In this document: piece by piece, positions 1 through 11,398 of the stretch
How the letters are laid out: each line of letters starts with the position of its first letter
How positions within the stretch are numbered: position 1 is the first letter of the stretch
NCBI GenBank assembly: GCA_917880885.1
Contig: OU862908.1
Coordinates: forward strand, 51,481,819 to 51,545,818
DNA: 64,000 nt
Reading direction: 5' to 3'
DNA from: Limnephilus marmoratus
Lineage: Eukaryota; Arthropoda; Insecta; Trichoptera; Limnephilidae
Notes under the pieces: model-generated
What the model saw: the letters and a program-made list of their open reading frames with translations, nothing else
Databases searched by the model: none
Told to the model about the DNA's origin: nothing
Program-made: the position numbers and the translations under genes

Positions 1-39
1 GTTTGGAACAAATAAATCAACAGTTTTTGACATTTGCAG

Positions 40-3000
40 GGACCGTGTGTCTCACATATGGCAAGCTACTGAGGCGCACGTCACGGGGCTCATGATTGCA
101 GGGGCCGCCTCCTCAGGGCTAGGCCCCCAGGAGGTCGGGGCCCCCTTGCCACTCGAGAGGCTGGGAGTGGTGGGGAGCACTTCAGGCCTGCTGGAGCGCT
201 CCTCCACGGGACTGCTGAGGCTCGCCATCTGCCTGATGAGGAGTGAGGATTGCGCCAGTATTGTGCTGCGCTCACTCAAGGCTTTTCTACAGCTCACTTA
301 TCCTGTATACCACTCTATTTCCAGTAGGGTGAGTTGAAATTGATTCATATTATTATTATTTTTACTTGTTTATGTATTGATCCTCTTCAGAGGTCACTTC
401 CGCCAATAGAAATGCAGTAAATACTCAGTAAGTGTAAATTTACGCTTATCAGAACAATTTCGATTTTAACAATTTTAACACTTAAGAGCGTGCTTAAAGG
501 GACGACATATTTTCCATCAAATTTGTTTAAATCATTATGTCATTGTATTATTTTTCTTTTTTCTGTCACACATATGTACATAGGTGCTTAACAGAGTTTA
601 AATCATGCAAATAGATTGCTTAACTTTAAACCAAAAATTCACCCAATCTAATGAGATTGTGAAATTGAACTTTTAACAGAGTATTCTGTCAGTTTAATTT
701 GTGAAATGGGATGGATGAAAATATGGGATCTGTTGTTGAAATAACTAGTAAAGTATGTATAACCTCCTTGATTAAAATTACAGATAGCGGTTGGCCTATT
801 TGAGTTGGTGAAGACCTCAGCGCAGAACATACACAGTGCCGACGACTGGACCATTGTGTTCACACTGCTGGAGACTACCGGAGCAGGAGCTATGCATCTC
901 AAGGAAGATGACAGCGTTGCTGGTAATTATACTCACTAATCTTAACATATTATGGTCCTGCCTCTGAGAGCTCCGTCACAACCTCTTCCCGTTACACGCA
1001 TTGTTTATGAAAGAGGGAGAGGTTACAACGAAACCTTATTCAGCAGTAAATAAAGCAAAATAAAAAATAAATCTTGCATCTATTTTATATGAGACATTAT
1101 ATCGATGATGTAGCAATAATGTGTTTACCATTTATTTTAACAGGCAGCAAATCTGATGGTGCAATGAGTTCAGAGGATGACTCAGTGAGCACTGATCGTG
1201 GCTACACTTCTGATAGTGAAATATCTCATTCCCCTCAGACACAGGGTTGGATATTGGTAAGTGCGACCTATTAATATATCACCTTTTTTATTTCTCTCAA
1301 CATGCATTGTGGGAAGAAGAGAAAAATGTGAGAGATGAGAGAAAACATAAAAGCTGACAAACCATTCCACAACCGTGCGCTTGAGCACAAGAATGAGTTG
1401 TAGAAACGCCCCATTCATGCGGCAATGCACAATTGTTGGACAAGCCTCTAACCTGTGTCCCAACTGTACACTGGTGCTGAAGGCATCAATGCCTGGTTCT
1501 TTGGAGCACCTTCCTCTAAAATACAGGTAGAATAAGCACAGCTTTCCCACCTGATTCCCAAAAAAATCTGACGAAAGATAGGGAAACTAAACATAAATAG
1601 TCGAAAAATATTTCAGACAACTACGGGCTCCACGCAAGAGGTGGCTAACAAACTCAGCTATACTTGCCATTTGTACAACATCACCAATCGGGATAGTACA
1701 GTTTGTCAAATAAGAGTAGAAAATATATGAGGGCGCCACTGATGATCAAATGGCAATACTAAACACATAACTCATGGTGTTAAAGTAAAGCTGAGTAACC
1801 TACATTTTTATAAAAAATTAAAAAGGCGTAATAGTGGAAAAAATATTTTTTCATTGCAGTATAGATACCCGCCGATCTCAAAATTAGAATTGCATAATAG
1901 GTATATTATTATTATACCTTTGCAATTTGTGTTAACATAATGAAGAATAACTATAATGTAATAAAATATAAAGCACAGTTTAGAAATTGCTCACATTTAT
2001 TTAATACTAGATAAAGTACCTAGCGTTGCCTGGGTTTTAGATCATGTCTCTAATTTTAGATCTGAATATATTTAACTCATTCAGATCTAAAAGTAGTGTA
2101 ACTAAACTCACCATTAGTGATTCTTCCTTTCTATTTATTGTTAAATTCAAATTTATGTTAAATTAAATTAAAGCAAATTGCTTTATAAATCACCTTTTAA
2201 TCAAATTTATGCCATGAAGAAAAAATGTTTTTTAAAATGTGGTTTACTGTGCTCTATACAATCAGTGTTATTGCACTTCAAAAAAATATTTGACAGTTAA
2301 ATTGGTGTTGCCAGTCTACAAATTTAGTAGTTCCAGTTTTTATATTTTCTACACTTATTTGACAGACTATACTTTCAATAGATTCTTAAACAAAAGTTTA
2401 GAAATCATTCTTAAACAACAATCTTCCTGTTAATATTAAAAAACATAAATTTTTATTACAGCAAATAATTTGTGAATTTGTGAAAAAAACCACAATTTTT
2501 TATAATTTATGTAATGTCAAACCACAGAGTGATTGACTTTCTTCGAAAATGTTTATGTTAATTTTGATAACAGGTGGGAGGCAAAGACTCCACGAACCAG
2601 AGCAATCCGCCTTCGCGCATGATGGAGGATCCACTGATCCACCCATGCAGTCTGCGCCCGCACGACGCACGTGCCCTGCTCAAGTGCTGGGAGTGCCTCG
2701 CCTTCATCGTGCGCGACGTGGCACACATAACGCCATACAACTTCGAGGCGTGTGTCAACTGCATACGCACATTTGTCGAAGCCAGCCTTCATGGAAGTAA
2801 GTGCTTTTTAACTAGGTTGCCTGTTTTACAGTTGATTCACTACTATTGTGTGAAACCTGACTATCACAAAATTATTTAATTGTAAGGCTAGCTTTACACT
2901 CGTAAGTTTTTTCCCGTAAATCGCTCGTGTAGGCGATTTATGGCCAAATTCCCGATGTAAACGACACCAAAAGTCGTTAAACGTAATTTGTAGCAAGTTA

Positions 3001-6000
3001 CAGAACTTACGGCCGCTGTTACCAACTTTTCGATCGTTATCTAAGTTCTAATCTTAGTTTTTGATCAGCCAAGCGATTTTTAAGCATTTTGTAGGGAACG
3101 TTCGATTCGCGTTGTTCCCAATCATTTTATCGTTGGAAATCTTAAGTGGCCCCACACACTACCGCACACTACCAGAGACAATAAAATGACGTCAAATTAA
3201 AAACTTTCTTTGTTAAATTAATATTAAGGAGTAAATTATTGTAGCTCTTATTAATACACATTATTTCTTTTAAATACCGTTATTCATAAACTGGTATTTC
3301 ATATTTTTTAAACAAACGTATATAATATATTAAAAATAAAGTGACAACTTGAACGTAATGCCACAATCGGTACTTCCCATTTGATTTGGCGGATCGGCGT
3401 AAGTTTTTTCTCCGTGCGTTAGCAAATAAACAAACTTTAAAATGGAAAATAAACCAAAGCGTGCCAAGAATTTTACACCTGACGATAAGATGAGGCTTGT
3501 AGAGCTCATCACAGCATCGCCGTTGCTCTTATCAAAGTCAACGGGCGGTCACAATTACCTATTGAATACAAGATTAGAGGATGCCGCTTGGAACCAAATT
3601 TTATTAAAACGACAATAAAACTAACAAATGCAACACAAAAAACTGAAAGGAGCAAACTCGACTGTCATTTGTCAGAGTGAATTTGATCATTCGCGGTATT
3701 TTTTCACTCTGTGGACACTTTTTATAACTAGTCCTTTCCTTAGATTTATGCTTAAATAGCTAATCCAGTAGTCCGGCTGGCTTAGACTAAGCGGCTTGCT
3801 TAAGCGATGCTTGTGTGTTGGGAATAGCGTAGTTGTGCGTTTAAGCAGTCTTAATTTTAGCTTAATTTAAGCCTTAGTTTTAGCTTAGAAGTTGATTAGT
3901 AGGATTGGTAACAGCGGTCGTTATTCTTTCGGAAGTTTTTTGACAGGTCTAATCGCTTCCGTGTGAATTTCCAGCCTTCTTACATACAGCTTGTAAAATC
4001 AGTTTGATATGCTGAGAGACTTGCCGCAAGATATAATAGCAATATGCGCCATTGCAAAATGTCAAAAATCAAAAGACATTTGTTTTCATAGATCCTATAA
4101 AAATAGTATTTATTCACACTTATTTAAGTTTTCTGAAAATGAGCCTCCTTCTATTCAATTATTGGTCCAATCCTTTCTAATCTCAATCTTTCTGTTTTAA
4201 CATTACATATTTGAATTCGAAGCCGGCTGCTGTCAGGTAGCTGTCATTCAGATAAAATGAAAGAATACCATTAATTTCTGCCTTTGACGGCACAAAAGCA
4301 CATGGAGAATTGTTTAATTAATTTAATTTAATAATCTATTTCAACACTTTATTTGGGCTTTTTCATCTTTATTGAGAAAATTGCGTAAATTTGACAGTAG
4401 CAGATCGTTGTTGATAGGAAACCATCTTACGGCAAATAAATTTACGGATGTAAATGGTTGCGTGAGCATTTACACATGTTGAAACTCCGAAATGTTTCCG
4501 TGAGCATTAATTACCAATGTCGGATGCATATGAAAATGCTTCTGGGAGTAACATGTCAAAAACTTAGGTTAAGTCATAAATTTTACTTACGTTTAGTCGT
4601 AAATTTTAGCTAGCCTATGGGTGAACCCAAAATCTTCTTTTAGGTAATTTTTTGTGCTTGTAAAGATAAAGAAGAACAATTTTATTGTTTACGTTGCTAG
4701 AGTCACTTGACATCGTATTAATTCCTGTTAGCATTACCGCATATACGGCCATTTGCTAAACCAAACCTGGAAAGGACACGCAATTAATAGGCCAACAATA
4801 CTAGCTCAGGAAAGCGGCGCAAGCAAGGTTCTCTCAAAACCAGGGCGAGTGCTTGTGGTTCGCTGGTGAATACCTCCTCCTCCTTTCCTCACAATCTCCA
4901 CACGTGTTAGTGAATTTAAAGGCGGAACGTGGCACACAAAACAGGGTGAGGGTTCAAATTACTCACAGCCAGCAGGAAATGCGGTAGTCAGCAACGTAAC
5001 ATTCCACAGCTGCACTTGAAAAATGATTTGAAGTTCAATATAATTTGGGTAACTTTAAAGAGTAGCATACCGGTAGGCGACTTATAGTTGCATCATACTC
5101 ACGTAGCTAGTAAGTATCTCCGCTTATGAAGGGCCTTACTGTCTCTTTTATTCGAATCCCTCTATAATGTGGACCCATGTGACTGATTGATTGATTGTTA
5201 CAGCCAACGAGGAGAAGGTGACGAGTCCGTTGCACCTGCACGGGCGCCGGCGGAAGGTGGCAAGTCACGCTCGGCGAGTACAGAAGTCGCAGCCCAGCAG
5301 CTACAGCAGCAGACCCTCGGACGGAAGCGATGACAGCGAGGCAGAGAATGTGCCCGATGGCTATCAGCTCATCAGCATTCAGGTTATTTTATTTTACAGT
5401 CAACTTAATTTTAACCTTGTTAATAAGTCAGGTACGCCTCATATGTCATACACATGTCTGGTAATGTTTATTGTCATGAAAACAAGCTTATGGGTCCAAG
5501 TGGTTACACTAAATACAATGTATGTTGTTATGCTTTTAAAACGCGTGAATAAATTTCAGACCGCACCCTAAACTAGAAATGTAAAAAACCTCTCGCCAAA
5601 GTAGCACCCATCCAATTCTTGGCAGGTTAAAAAAAATATATGTATCTGTTCCGTTTTCTTGCGTTGTGAATGTAAACTGAAACCTGGAACAACCGGCTCT
5701 TGATGAAATAATAACAGGTCTTGAATAGATTTAATAATAATTTTTACTTTGAAATTTGACGAATTATTCAAATTCTGTGTATTACGAAAATATTATTGTT
5801 TTTTGAAGATTTAGTGTTATTTATGTTTTACTTATATAGATATTATATAAGTCCTCAAACTGTAAATTTACAATCTCAAGATCTAGAAAAAAAGGGCTCA
5901 TTAGCAGATTAACCCTTATTAACGATTAACGATTAACCCTAACCGATTAACCCATTGGCGCAATATGCTGAAGCCAGGCAAGATTTTTGGGGGGCGCATC

Positions 6001-9000
6001 TCAGCGCAGGTGGGCCCTTACAATATTTGCTATCTGCACACTAGCCTAGGGCGGCTGGAATCCTTAATTGGGCCCCGCCCGTTAGTCAAACTACTAAAGA
6101 GTAGTTTATCTGGACTTTTGTTTTATTTTGTAAATTTCTAATAAATTTAAAATTAAAACAATTGAAGGGAACGGAGTGTAGGTAGGTACATAATTGGCTG
6201 AAAATTAAACTTTATGCTGGTGGTAATAGAAAAGCTGTTTATTATATTTTCAGTTGTTGGATCTAATGCACACCTTGCACAGCCGAACAGCACAGATATT
6301 CAAATGGTGGAGGGAGGAATCTACCCTGACCAGCAATCTGTCGGAGCAGGGCACCACAGGTATAAATTATTATTTCTCATCTCTATTATTCCCTTCTTTA
6401 GTTATTTGGACCATATTTCATGTAAATTATCTATCTACACATGTCGTACCCGCTTTATCATTGTGTTACACAATCCGCCTCTTACTCGGTTTCCTTCTGG
6501 GTCGCTTCCACTGGGGTCACCCACTTGATCATTATGTTTTATAGTTCAACCAAAACAAATACCCTAGTGTTGTCCGGAATGAAGGAAGGTGGATACTATA
6601 AGTGTGGTGTGGCAAGCCACCAAGGAGGGCTAACGAACAACTAATAAACCACGCCCTTTCTGCGCTTGGCATTAGACATATCTCTGTGCACCTTCTTTTG
6701 CTTGCCGGGTTATAATAATAATTTGTTGTTCCAGAATCCAGGATGGAGTGGTGTGACCTGTGGCACCTGGCCTGGCAGCCCCTGCTGCAGGGCATAGCCA
6801 GACTGTGTACGGACAACAGGAAGCAGGTAGCCAACAGCGCCGTGACCTACCTGCAGCGGGCACTGCTGGTTCATGACCTGCAGACACTGTCCGGCGAGGA
6901 GTGGGAGTCGGCCTTCCACCGCGTGCTGTTCCCACTGCTGGCACGGCCGCAGGGCAGGCACCAGGAGGTGCGGCTCCGGGCCAACACCATCATGTGCAAG
7001 GTAAGTGCATGGGTCAGAATCAGAAGCAGGTGACCTAGATCCTTTTTATTCAACGTTTTAATTTCTAATTTATATCCTATGCTAAATACCTTCATCTTTA
7101 TATTTACCTAATTCAGCCTGCATTGTTTATAGGTTTTCCTGCACCACCTGACCCCACTGGTGTCCCGGCCTTCCTTCCCGGCGCTGTGGCTGCAACTCCT
7201 GGAGCTGCTGAGAAGCATGCTCCAAGGTGGACCGCACTCCTCCGACCTGCTGCACGAGGCTACCCTCGAGTCGCTGAAGAATATGCTACTAGTTATGGAC
7301 TCTGTCAAGGTAAATGTAAACAAACACACCATTAAATGGAAAAGAAACACTTTGCAATAAACCACTTTTATTGAATTCATACATGACAGCCAACCAGGTT
7401 TCGCTTATCTTATATCTATTTGTATCTCTTTCTCTCATTATATTATTTTCGGTATGTGTTAGTACGTGTCACATATGTGTCAGTCTTTAATTATAATTAG
7501 TTATTATACAAGCCCTGACGAAGCCTGAGATAAGCAAGACCTGGTTGGCTATCATGTATTAATTCAATTAAAGCGGTGTATTGCAAAGTGTGTGTTTTCA
7601 ATTAAGGCGATGTACCATCGTTAATGTATACCGATTGTATTATGGGTGTGCTAGATCGTCCATGCTCACACCTTGTTCTCGCTTTTCAATGATTTGACGT
7701 TTCATTTCTACAATTATTTTTATTCTCTTATGGCTGTTTTCCTGCAGCGTTCCCTTTGGGGACATTTTTGCAAGGGTTATTAATCTTTACATAAAAAAAT
7801 CACGATCAATGTCTGAACACAAGTTTGGAAAAATCATGATCGCAAGTGACACTAATATGCTAGCGGAATGAGTGCTAAACACAGACTGACGTAGCACTGG
7901 CGCGGAAAGCCCCGGCACACTGATGTTGCTCTTTAACCCTTAGTGGAATTGTGGTATCCCAGTGATAACACATACAAAATAATTATAACCTAGTGTAACA
8001 GTGAGCTTCTTAAAATAACACATGTACGTATTTTGAAATAACTAATACTGCCAAATATTTACGCTTGTCAAAAACTTCATAAAAAAATTAAATAACATCA
8101 TATTTACTGACATTTTTGTCATTCACTTCACTTTTGACGTAAAAAAAAGTCGAAAGTTCCGCTAAGGGTTAAGGGAGCCATTTTTTTGCTTGTGTTGCCA
8201 ATTACTCGTTATGAGAGGTAATCATTAGGCAAGGTTCCTTCTTTTGTGTGTATTTGCTTCCTTCGAAAAAACACACCATTTTTTAATTCAGAACATAACA
8301 TGGCAGAAATTTTATATGGCAGACTGGGATTGCACTACCCTCTCAGTCCTGCTGGAATAAAAACTTAAATAAAAATAAAATAAATAACATTAGAAGCAAA
8401 CAAATACAATTTTTTTTGACTTGTACATAAAAGACTTGTAGTGCCATCATTGAACTTAAAAGATGTCACAACTTGTCCATATTTGTCATGAACTAATTTT
8501 CTTTTGCAGGTTTTTAACGATGGAGATGGATATTCAGATCTATGGAATGTTACCTGGGAAAGGATCAACACTTTCCTCCCTAATCTCAAAGATGAATTAT
8601 TTCCTAAAGGTAATCATCATGAATTATTCTGTCATTTTGCTGCTAATAATTGTCATCCTTTTTTATAATATGGTTTTAAAATGTATGAATTTTGAAAATG
8701 AGATACTAGCGTATGGAGTGTGGCGAACCCATCGCTCAGGGAGTGGAAACACAAACCTGCAATAGCCATCCCAAGCCAAAGTGTGAGCTACCATGCTCAG
8801 GCTGAATGTCCTGAGGAACAGTGTCACGAACGGTGCCTCTGAGAAACAAGGTCGCATCTCTGAGTATTTAGACCTTACTCCAGCACTCGGGGCTCTGCTG
8901 GAGTGGACCTTCTATTACCCTGGTAACTCGTGGGACAAAAAATTGGACCATTCGAAAACTAGGGGCCTTTTGGGAACCTAGGGGTGCTGAGGCCACCTCT

Positions 9001-11302
9001 GTGGACTTTCTTCCTGGGGTCAGTAGGAGGAACCAAGAGGAGAAACCGTAGAGAGGTGAGCTGAGGCCACCTTCATGAACTCTTCCCTTGTGGAGCCTTC
9101 AGGGAACCAAGGGGAAGGGCACTCTTCCAGCGCGGGGCCTTTGTGGAACCAAGGAGGTGTGAAGTGGAGAGATGATGTCCTCTTCCCATGTGGGGCCTTC
9201 AGGAAACCGTGTAGGAGTGAGGAGGAGAAATGAGGCCATCTCTGTGAACTCTTCCCCTGTGGGGCCTTTAGGAGTGAAGAGGAGAGATGAAGTCCTCTTC
9301 CCTCCTGAGTCCCTCAGGGAACCAAGGTGGGGTGGACTCTTCCCTTGTGGGGCCTTTAAGGAACCAAGGGGGGAGGTAAACTCCCCTTCGTGGAGCCTTC
9401 AGGGAACTAAGGAGTGGAGAGGAGAGATGAAGCCCTCTTCCCTTCTGGGGCCTTCAGGGAACCAAGGAGGAATGAAGAGGGGAAATGAGACCTAGGAAGA
9501 CACATTGTCGAACCAGAAGACATAGCTTCATTTCCAATGACAATCCTGGTGAACTTTATAAAAGGGACTGGGTTACTGTCAAAGGAATGAGGTAAAATAG
9601 GAGATAGTACAATGGGTCTATGGCCTAAATGCTCACGGGAAATATATATTTATATGTAAACCATCTCCGCTCTTAAAAAAAAAAAAACGATGGATATGGA
9701 TGTTCAGATCTATGGAATGTTACCTGGGAAAGGATGAATACTTTCCTCCCTAATCTCAAAGATGAATTATTTCCTAAAGGTAATAATAATCAAGAATTAT
9801 TCTGTCATTTTGCTGCTACACATAATTGTCATCCTTTTTTTATAATATGTTTTTAAAATGTATGTTTATAATATATTATTACAGATAACTCGCGCAATCA
9901 AGTTGCTAGAATGCTGCCACCTCAAGAACCCTCACATCTCCCTCCTCCTGGTGATGTGTCTCCGATCGGAACACTCCCATCTGCCTCAGTCCTCAATCCT
10001 GCTTCACCACCCCCTTCTGAGTACCAGAAGCCCTATCCCAACTTCCCTGTTGGCAACAATACCATATCCCCGTCCATCTCCAATCCTGGAGGAGCAGTCC
10101 CAGCTAATGCTGTTAATGTGCTAGGGAATATGGCTAAGGGATCGTCAATTATTCTGCAGCCACCCATGATTGGAACCCAGGTTCATACACCTATCTTTGC
10201 TCATCTTGGACAGGTAACTACCCTTGCCTTTGTTTTCAAGAAATGATATTATATTTGTATAAATAATGCTGTCTGTGTATTATATATATTTATTATATTT
10301 TATTATATATTATTATATTTTTGTATTAATGTATATGTCGGCGGCCGATCGTAAAATCAGGCAGATCATGATGCGCCTAGCTACTTCGTGAAGTGCATGG
10401 TGGCAGATCTTGAAGTGCCTCAGGCGCATCATGATCGGCCTGATTTTGCGATTTGTCTGCGACATATAATTTAATTTTTTTATTTTCAGATGTCGACACC
10501 AATCGGAGTAGCAGTGCCAGTGTCTTCACAAAATGCCACTTCCCCTTATCCCATTCTCTGTCCCAATCCACTACCGCAAAAATATAGTCATTATAATAGT
10601 CAATTACCTCTCCCTGCCGGTCAATTACTCGATATGGCATCCCAGCAGAACCAAAATATTGGTGCCAATCCGTCTCCATTTACTTTGATAAGCCCACAAC
10701 AGAATTCTATATTGGATCCAAATCACACCAATGCAGAGAATGGCAATGCCCACTGCTCACACCTTTCCCTGAGTAATGAAAGAATGAACTTGCAAGAAGA
10801 AGTTTACCCCGCTGATTACGTTACCTCTCCAGCCTCTATCAATATAGAAGTTCAACAACCGAGATCGTTGTATGGGGAATATCTGACCAATCCTTACAAT
10901 CCCCTTCCTGATGTTCCTCTACCGTCTTTCAAATGTGAAGAACCTGCATTGGCAAAGGCAGACAACGTTCTTCAGCAAGATTTCTCTAACTCAGCAAATG
11001 CTAATGAAAGTAGCCAATTTGGAGGGTCAGCATCTAATTTGGACAAAAATTTCAACATTGGAGGCAGCATGAGCTCCAGTGCAAATGTGCTCCAAAAGTC
11101 CCACAGCGTGACTTGCAGTCCAGTTCATGCTATAAGTCACGCAAATGCTTTTGGTTCTAGCGGCAACATTAAGAGCATGACTCAAGCAACCAATGCTGAC
11201 TCTGGAATGTTTAGTTTCTCTAAATATTTCTACACCGACTCAACCAATATACCACCGGGCTCTGAGATGCTATTCGGGGATAATTCCTTGAATTCAATGT
11301 AA
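40..11302 (+). CDS. GBF1: GBF1 (garz) ARF guanine nucleotide exchange factor, C-terminal 910 residues, eleven exons
   Basis: GBF1 loads GTP onto ARF1 at the cis-Golgi to recruit COPI coats and lipid enzymes. The window holds its 3' half, the HDS2/HDS3 region and tail; DCB, HUS and Sec7 lie upstream. Exons: 40-328, 784-922, 1144-1256, 2574-2796, 5204-5382, 6254-6359, 6735-7000, 7133-7309, 8510-8609, 9885-10213, 10490-11302. All phases agree and give 910 codons plus TAA. Recognisable GBF1 blocks are DRVSHIWQA, RGYTSDSE, IVRDVAHITPYNFE, LLDLMHTLH, LLQGIARLC, LTYLQRALLVHDLQ-like, ESLKNMLLVMD and TWERINTFLPNLKDELF. The last 380 residues are low-complexity (Pro, Ser, Asn), but SIILQPPM and the hydrophobic stretch after it match the vertebrate tail. 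The donor at 5383 (GTTATT) is weak. Introns carry several transposons. The family is certain; the small exon edges are inferred from phase and GT-AG sites. Confidence 0.95.
329..783 (+). other. GBF1 intron, no feature seen
   Basis: AT-rich intron bounded by GTGAGT and TACAG. I see no repeat, open frame or RNA gene. The following intron (923-1143) is equally plain. Confidence 0.6.
1699..2369. mobile_element. Tc1/mariner-type MITE, CAGTTTGTCAAA family, copy 1
   Basis: A 671-bp element in a GBF1 intron. The left end reads CAGTTTGTCAAATAAGAG and the right end is its near-perfect inverse (CTTATTTGACAGACTA). It is preceded and followed by TA, the Tc1/mariner target duplication. The interior is AT-rich and has no transposase. 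A second copy of the whole element lies at 11399-12894. A related element with CAGTTTGGCAAG ends sits at 19149-20360. Confidence 0.8.
3010..3920 (+). mobile_element. PIF/Harbinger-type element inserted in the dispersed element
   Basis: A 911-bp insertion with inverted ends CGGCCGCTGTTACCAA / TTGGTAACAGCGGTCG, flanked on both sides by TTA, the usual PIF/Harbinger target duplication. The uninterrupted sister copies confirm the empty site (AGAACTT then TTC...CGGAAG). It carries a short Myb/SANT-like frame (3442-3618) but no DDE nuclease, so it is an internally deleted derivative. Confidence 0.8.
3442..3618 (+). pseudogene. Myb/SANT-like DNA-binding protein fragment of a Harbinger element (58 aa)
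   Basis: A 58-codon frame from ATG to TAA inside the Harbinger insertion. It begins MENKPKRAKNFTPDDK and continues with MRLVELI, the pattern of the transposon-type Myb/SANT-like domain (a charged start, then FT.DEK..L..LI helix 1) encoded beside Harbinger transposases. The domain normally runs about 80 residues with Trp landmarks; here one (AAWNQIL) is seen before the stop, so it is truncated. In an intact element this protein would bind the terminal repeats. Assigned from pattern only; no function is expected for this copy. Confidence 0.5.
4616..5203 (+). other. GBF1 intron remainder, nothing assigned
   Basis: AT-rich intron sequence between the dispersed element and the exon at 5204. No inverted ends, tandem repeats or coding match seen. 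Confidence 0.5.
5383..6253 (+). other. GBF1 intron with a short TTAACGATTAACC-like simple repeat
   Basis: Mostly unassigned AT-rich intron. Around 5909-5955 the motif ATTAAC(G/C) recurs about five times (AACGATTAACGATTAACCC and variants). The next intron (6360-6734) shows nothing. Confidence 0.5.
7348..7590. mobile_element. MITE with about 60-bp inverted ends in a GBF1 intron
   Basis: The left arm (CACTTTGCAATAAACCACTT and onward through GACAGCCAACCAGGT) is repeated in inverse at the right end (ACCTGGTTGGCTATC through GTATTGCAAAGTG). The total is about 243 bp with a short unique centre and no coding capacity. The target duplication is not clear, so the superfamily is open. Confidence 0.75.
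7937..8168. mobile_element. piggyBac-type MITE
   Basis: A 232-bp element with CCCTTAGTGGAA at the left and TTCCGCTAAGGG at the right, bounded by TTAA on both sides (7933-7936, 8169-8172). TTAA duplications with CCC ends are the piggyBac hallmark. It has no transposase and lies in the GBF1 intron before the exon at 8510. Confidence 0.8.
8688..9687 (+). mobile_element. Poly(A)-tailed retroposon-like insertion in GBF1, with a GC-rich minisatellite body
   Basis: About 1 kb inserted into the intron after the GBF1 exon 8510-8609. It ends in a 13-base A run at 9675-9687 and is flanked by long direct copies of target sequence (8518-8687 and 9688-9864). From about 8961 to 9490 it consists of degenerate units of roughly 55-65 bp built on GGGGCCTTCAGGGAACCAAG followed by (GA)-rich spacers. 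There is no long reverse-transcriptase-like frame. Tail plus target duplication indicates target-primed reverse transcription; the donor element is not recognised. Confidence 0.65.
9688..9864 (+). pseudogene. Duplicated partial copy of a GBF1 exon plus donor site (pseudo-exon)
   Basis: This segment repeats bases 8518-8687: all but the first 8 bases of the GBF1 exon at 8510-8609, its GT donor (at 9780) and about 80 bp of the following intron. The copy keeps an open frame in the same phase with only a few residue changes. Its 3' splice acceptor has been replaced by the poly(A) run of the adjacent insertion, so splicing should skip it. It is the right-hand target-site duplication of the retroposon. 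Confidence 0.8.
10332..10468. repeat. Fold-back hairpin in the last GBF1 intron
   Basis: Two arms of about 48 bp (10332-10379 and 10421-10468) are inverse copies with a few mismatches. They include ATATGTCG / CGACATAT at the base and GATCATGATGCGCCT / AGGCGCATCATGATC near the loop. The arms are separated by 41 bp. The structure looks like a small fold-back MITE, or a transcript hairpin, lying 21 bp before the final coding exon. Confidence 0.75.
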
Positions 11303-11328
11303 CTACATACATAATCCTAAACAGCGTA

Positions 11329-11334
11329 AATAAA
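11329..11334 (+). terminator. GBF1 poly(A) signal
   Basis: AATAAA 27 bp after the GBF1 stop codon, and upstream of the transposon that begins at 11399. This implies a very short 3' UTR unless a later signal is used. Confidence 0.55.
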
Positions 11335-11398
11335 TATATCGTTGTGTAATATTTGTTAGAAAATTGTCTATTATTATTAGTCAAGTAGGAGTATTTTA

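Larger units (their letters stand above)
2886..4615. mobile_element. Dispersed non-autonomous DNA element (TTTACACTCGTAAGT family), copy 1, interrupted
   Basis: The left end reads GGCTAGCTTTACACTCGTAA; the right end carries an inverted TTTACG/TAGCTAGCC. Two further copies lie at 54612-55568 and 61505-62347, sharing blocks such as GGAAGTTTTTTGACAGGTC and GCGTAAATTTGACAGTA over their whole length. This copy is split by a Harbinger insertion at 3010-3920. No open frame is shared among the three copies, so the family is probably non-coding. The superfamily is unresolved because target duplications are short and inconsistent. Confidence 0.75.

Noticed and set aside
9172..9495. A 107-codon frame rich in GPSGNQ-like repeats
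   Set aside because: It is the translation of the minisatellite in the retroposon; the units differ by frame-breaking lengths elsewhere, so it is not a conserved protein.
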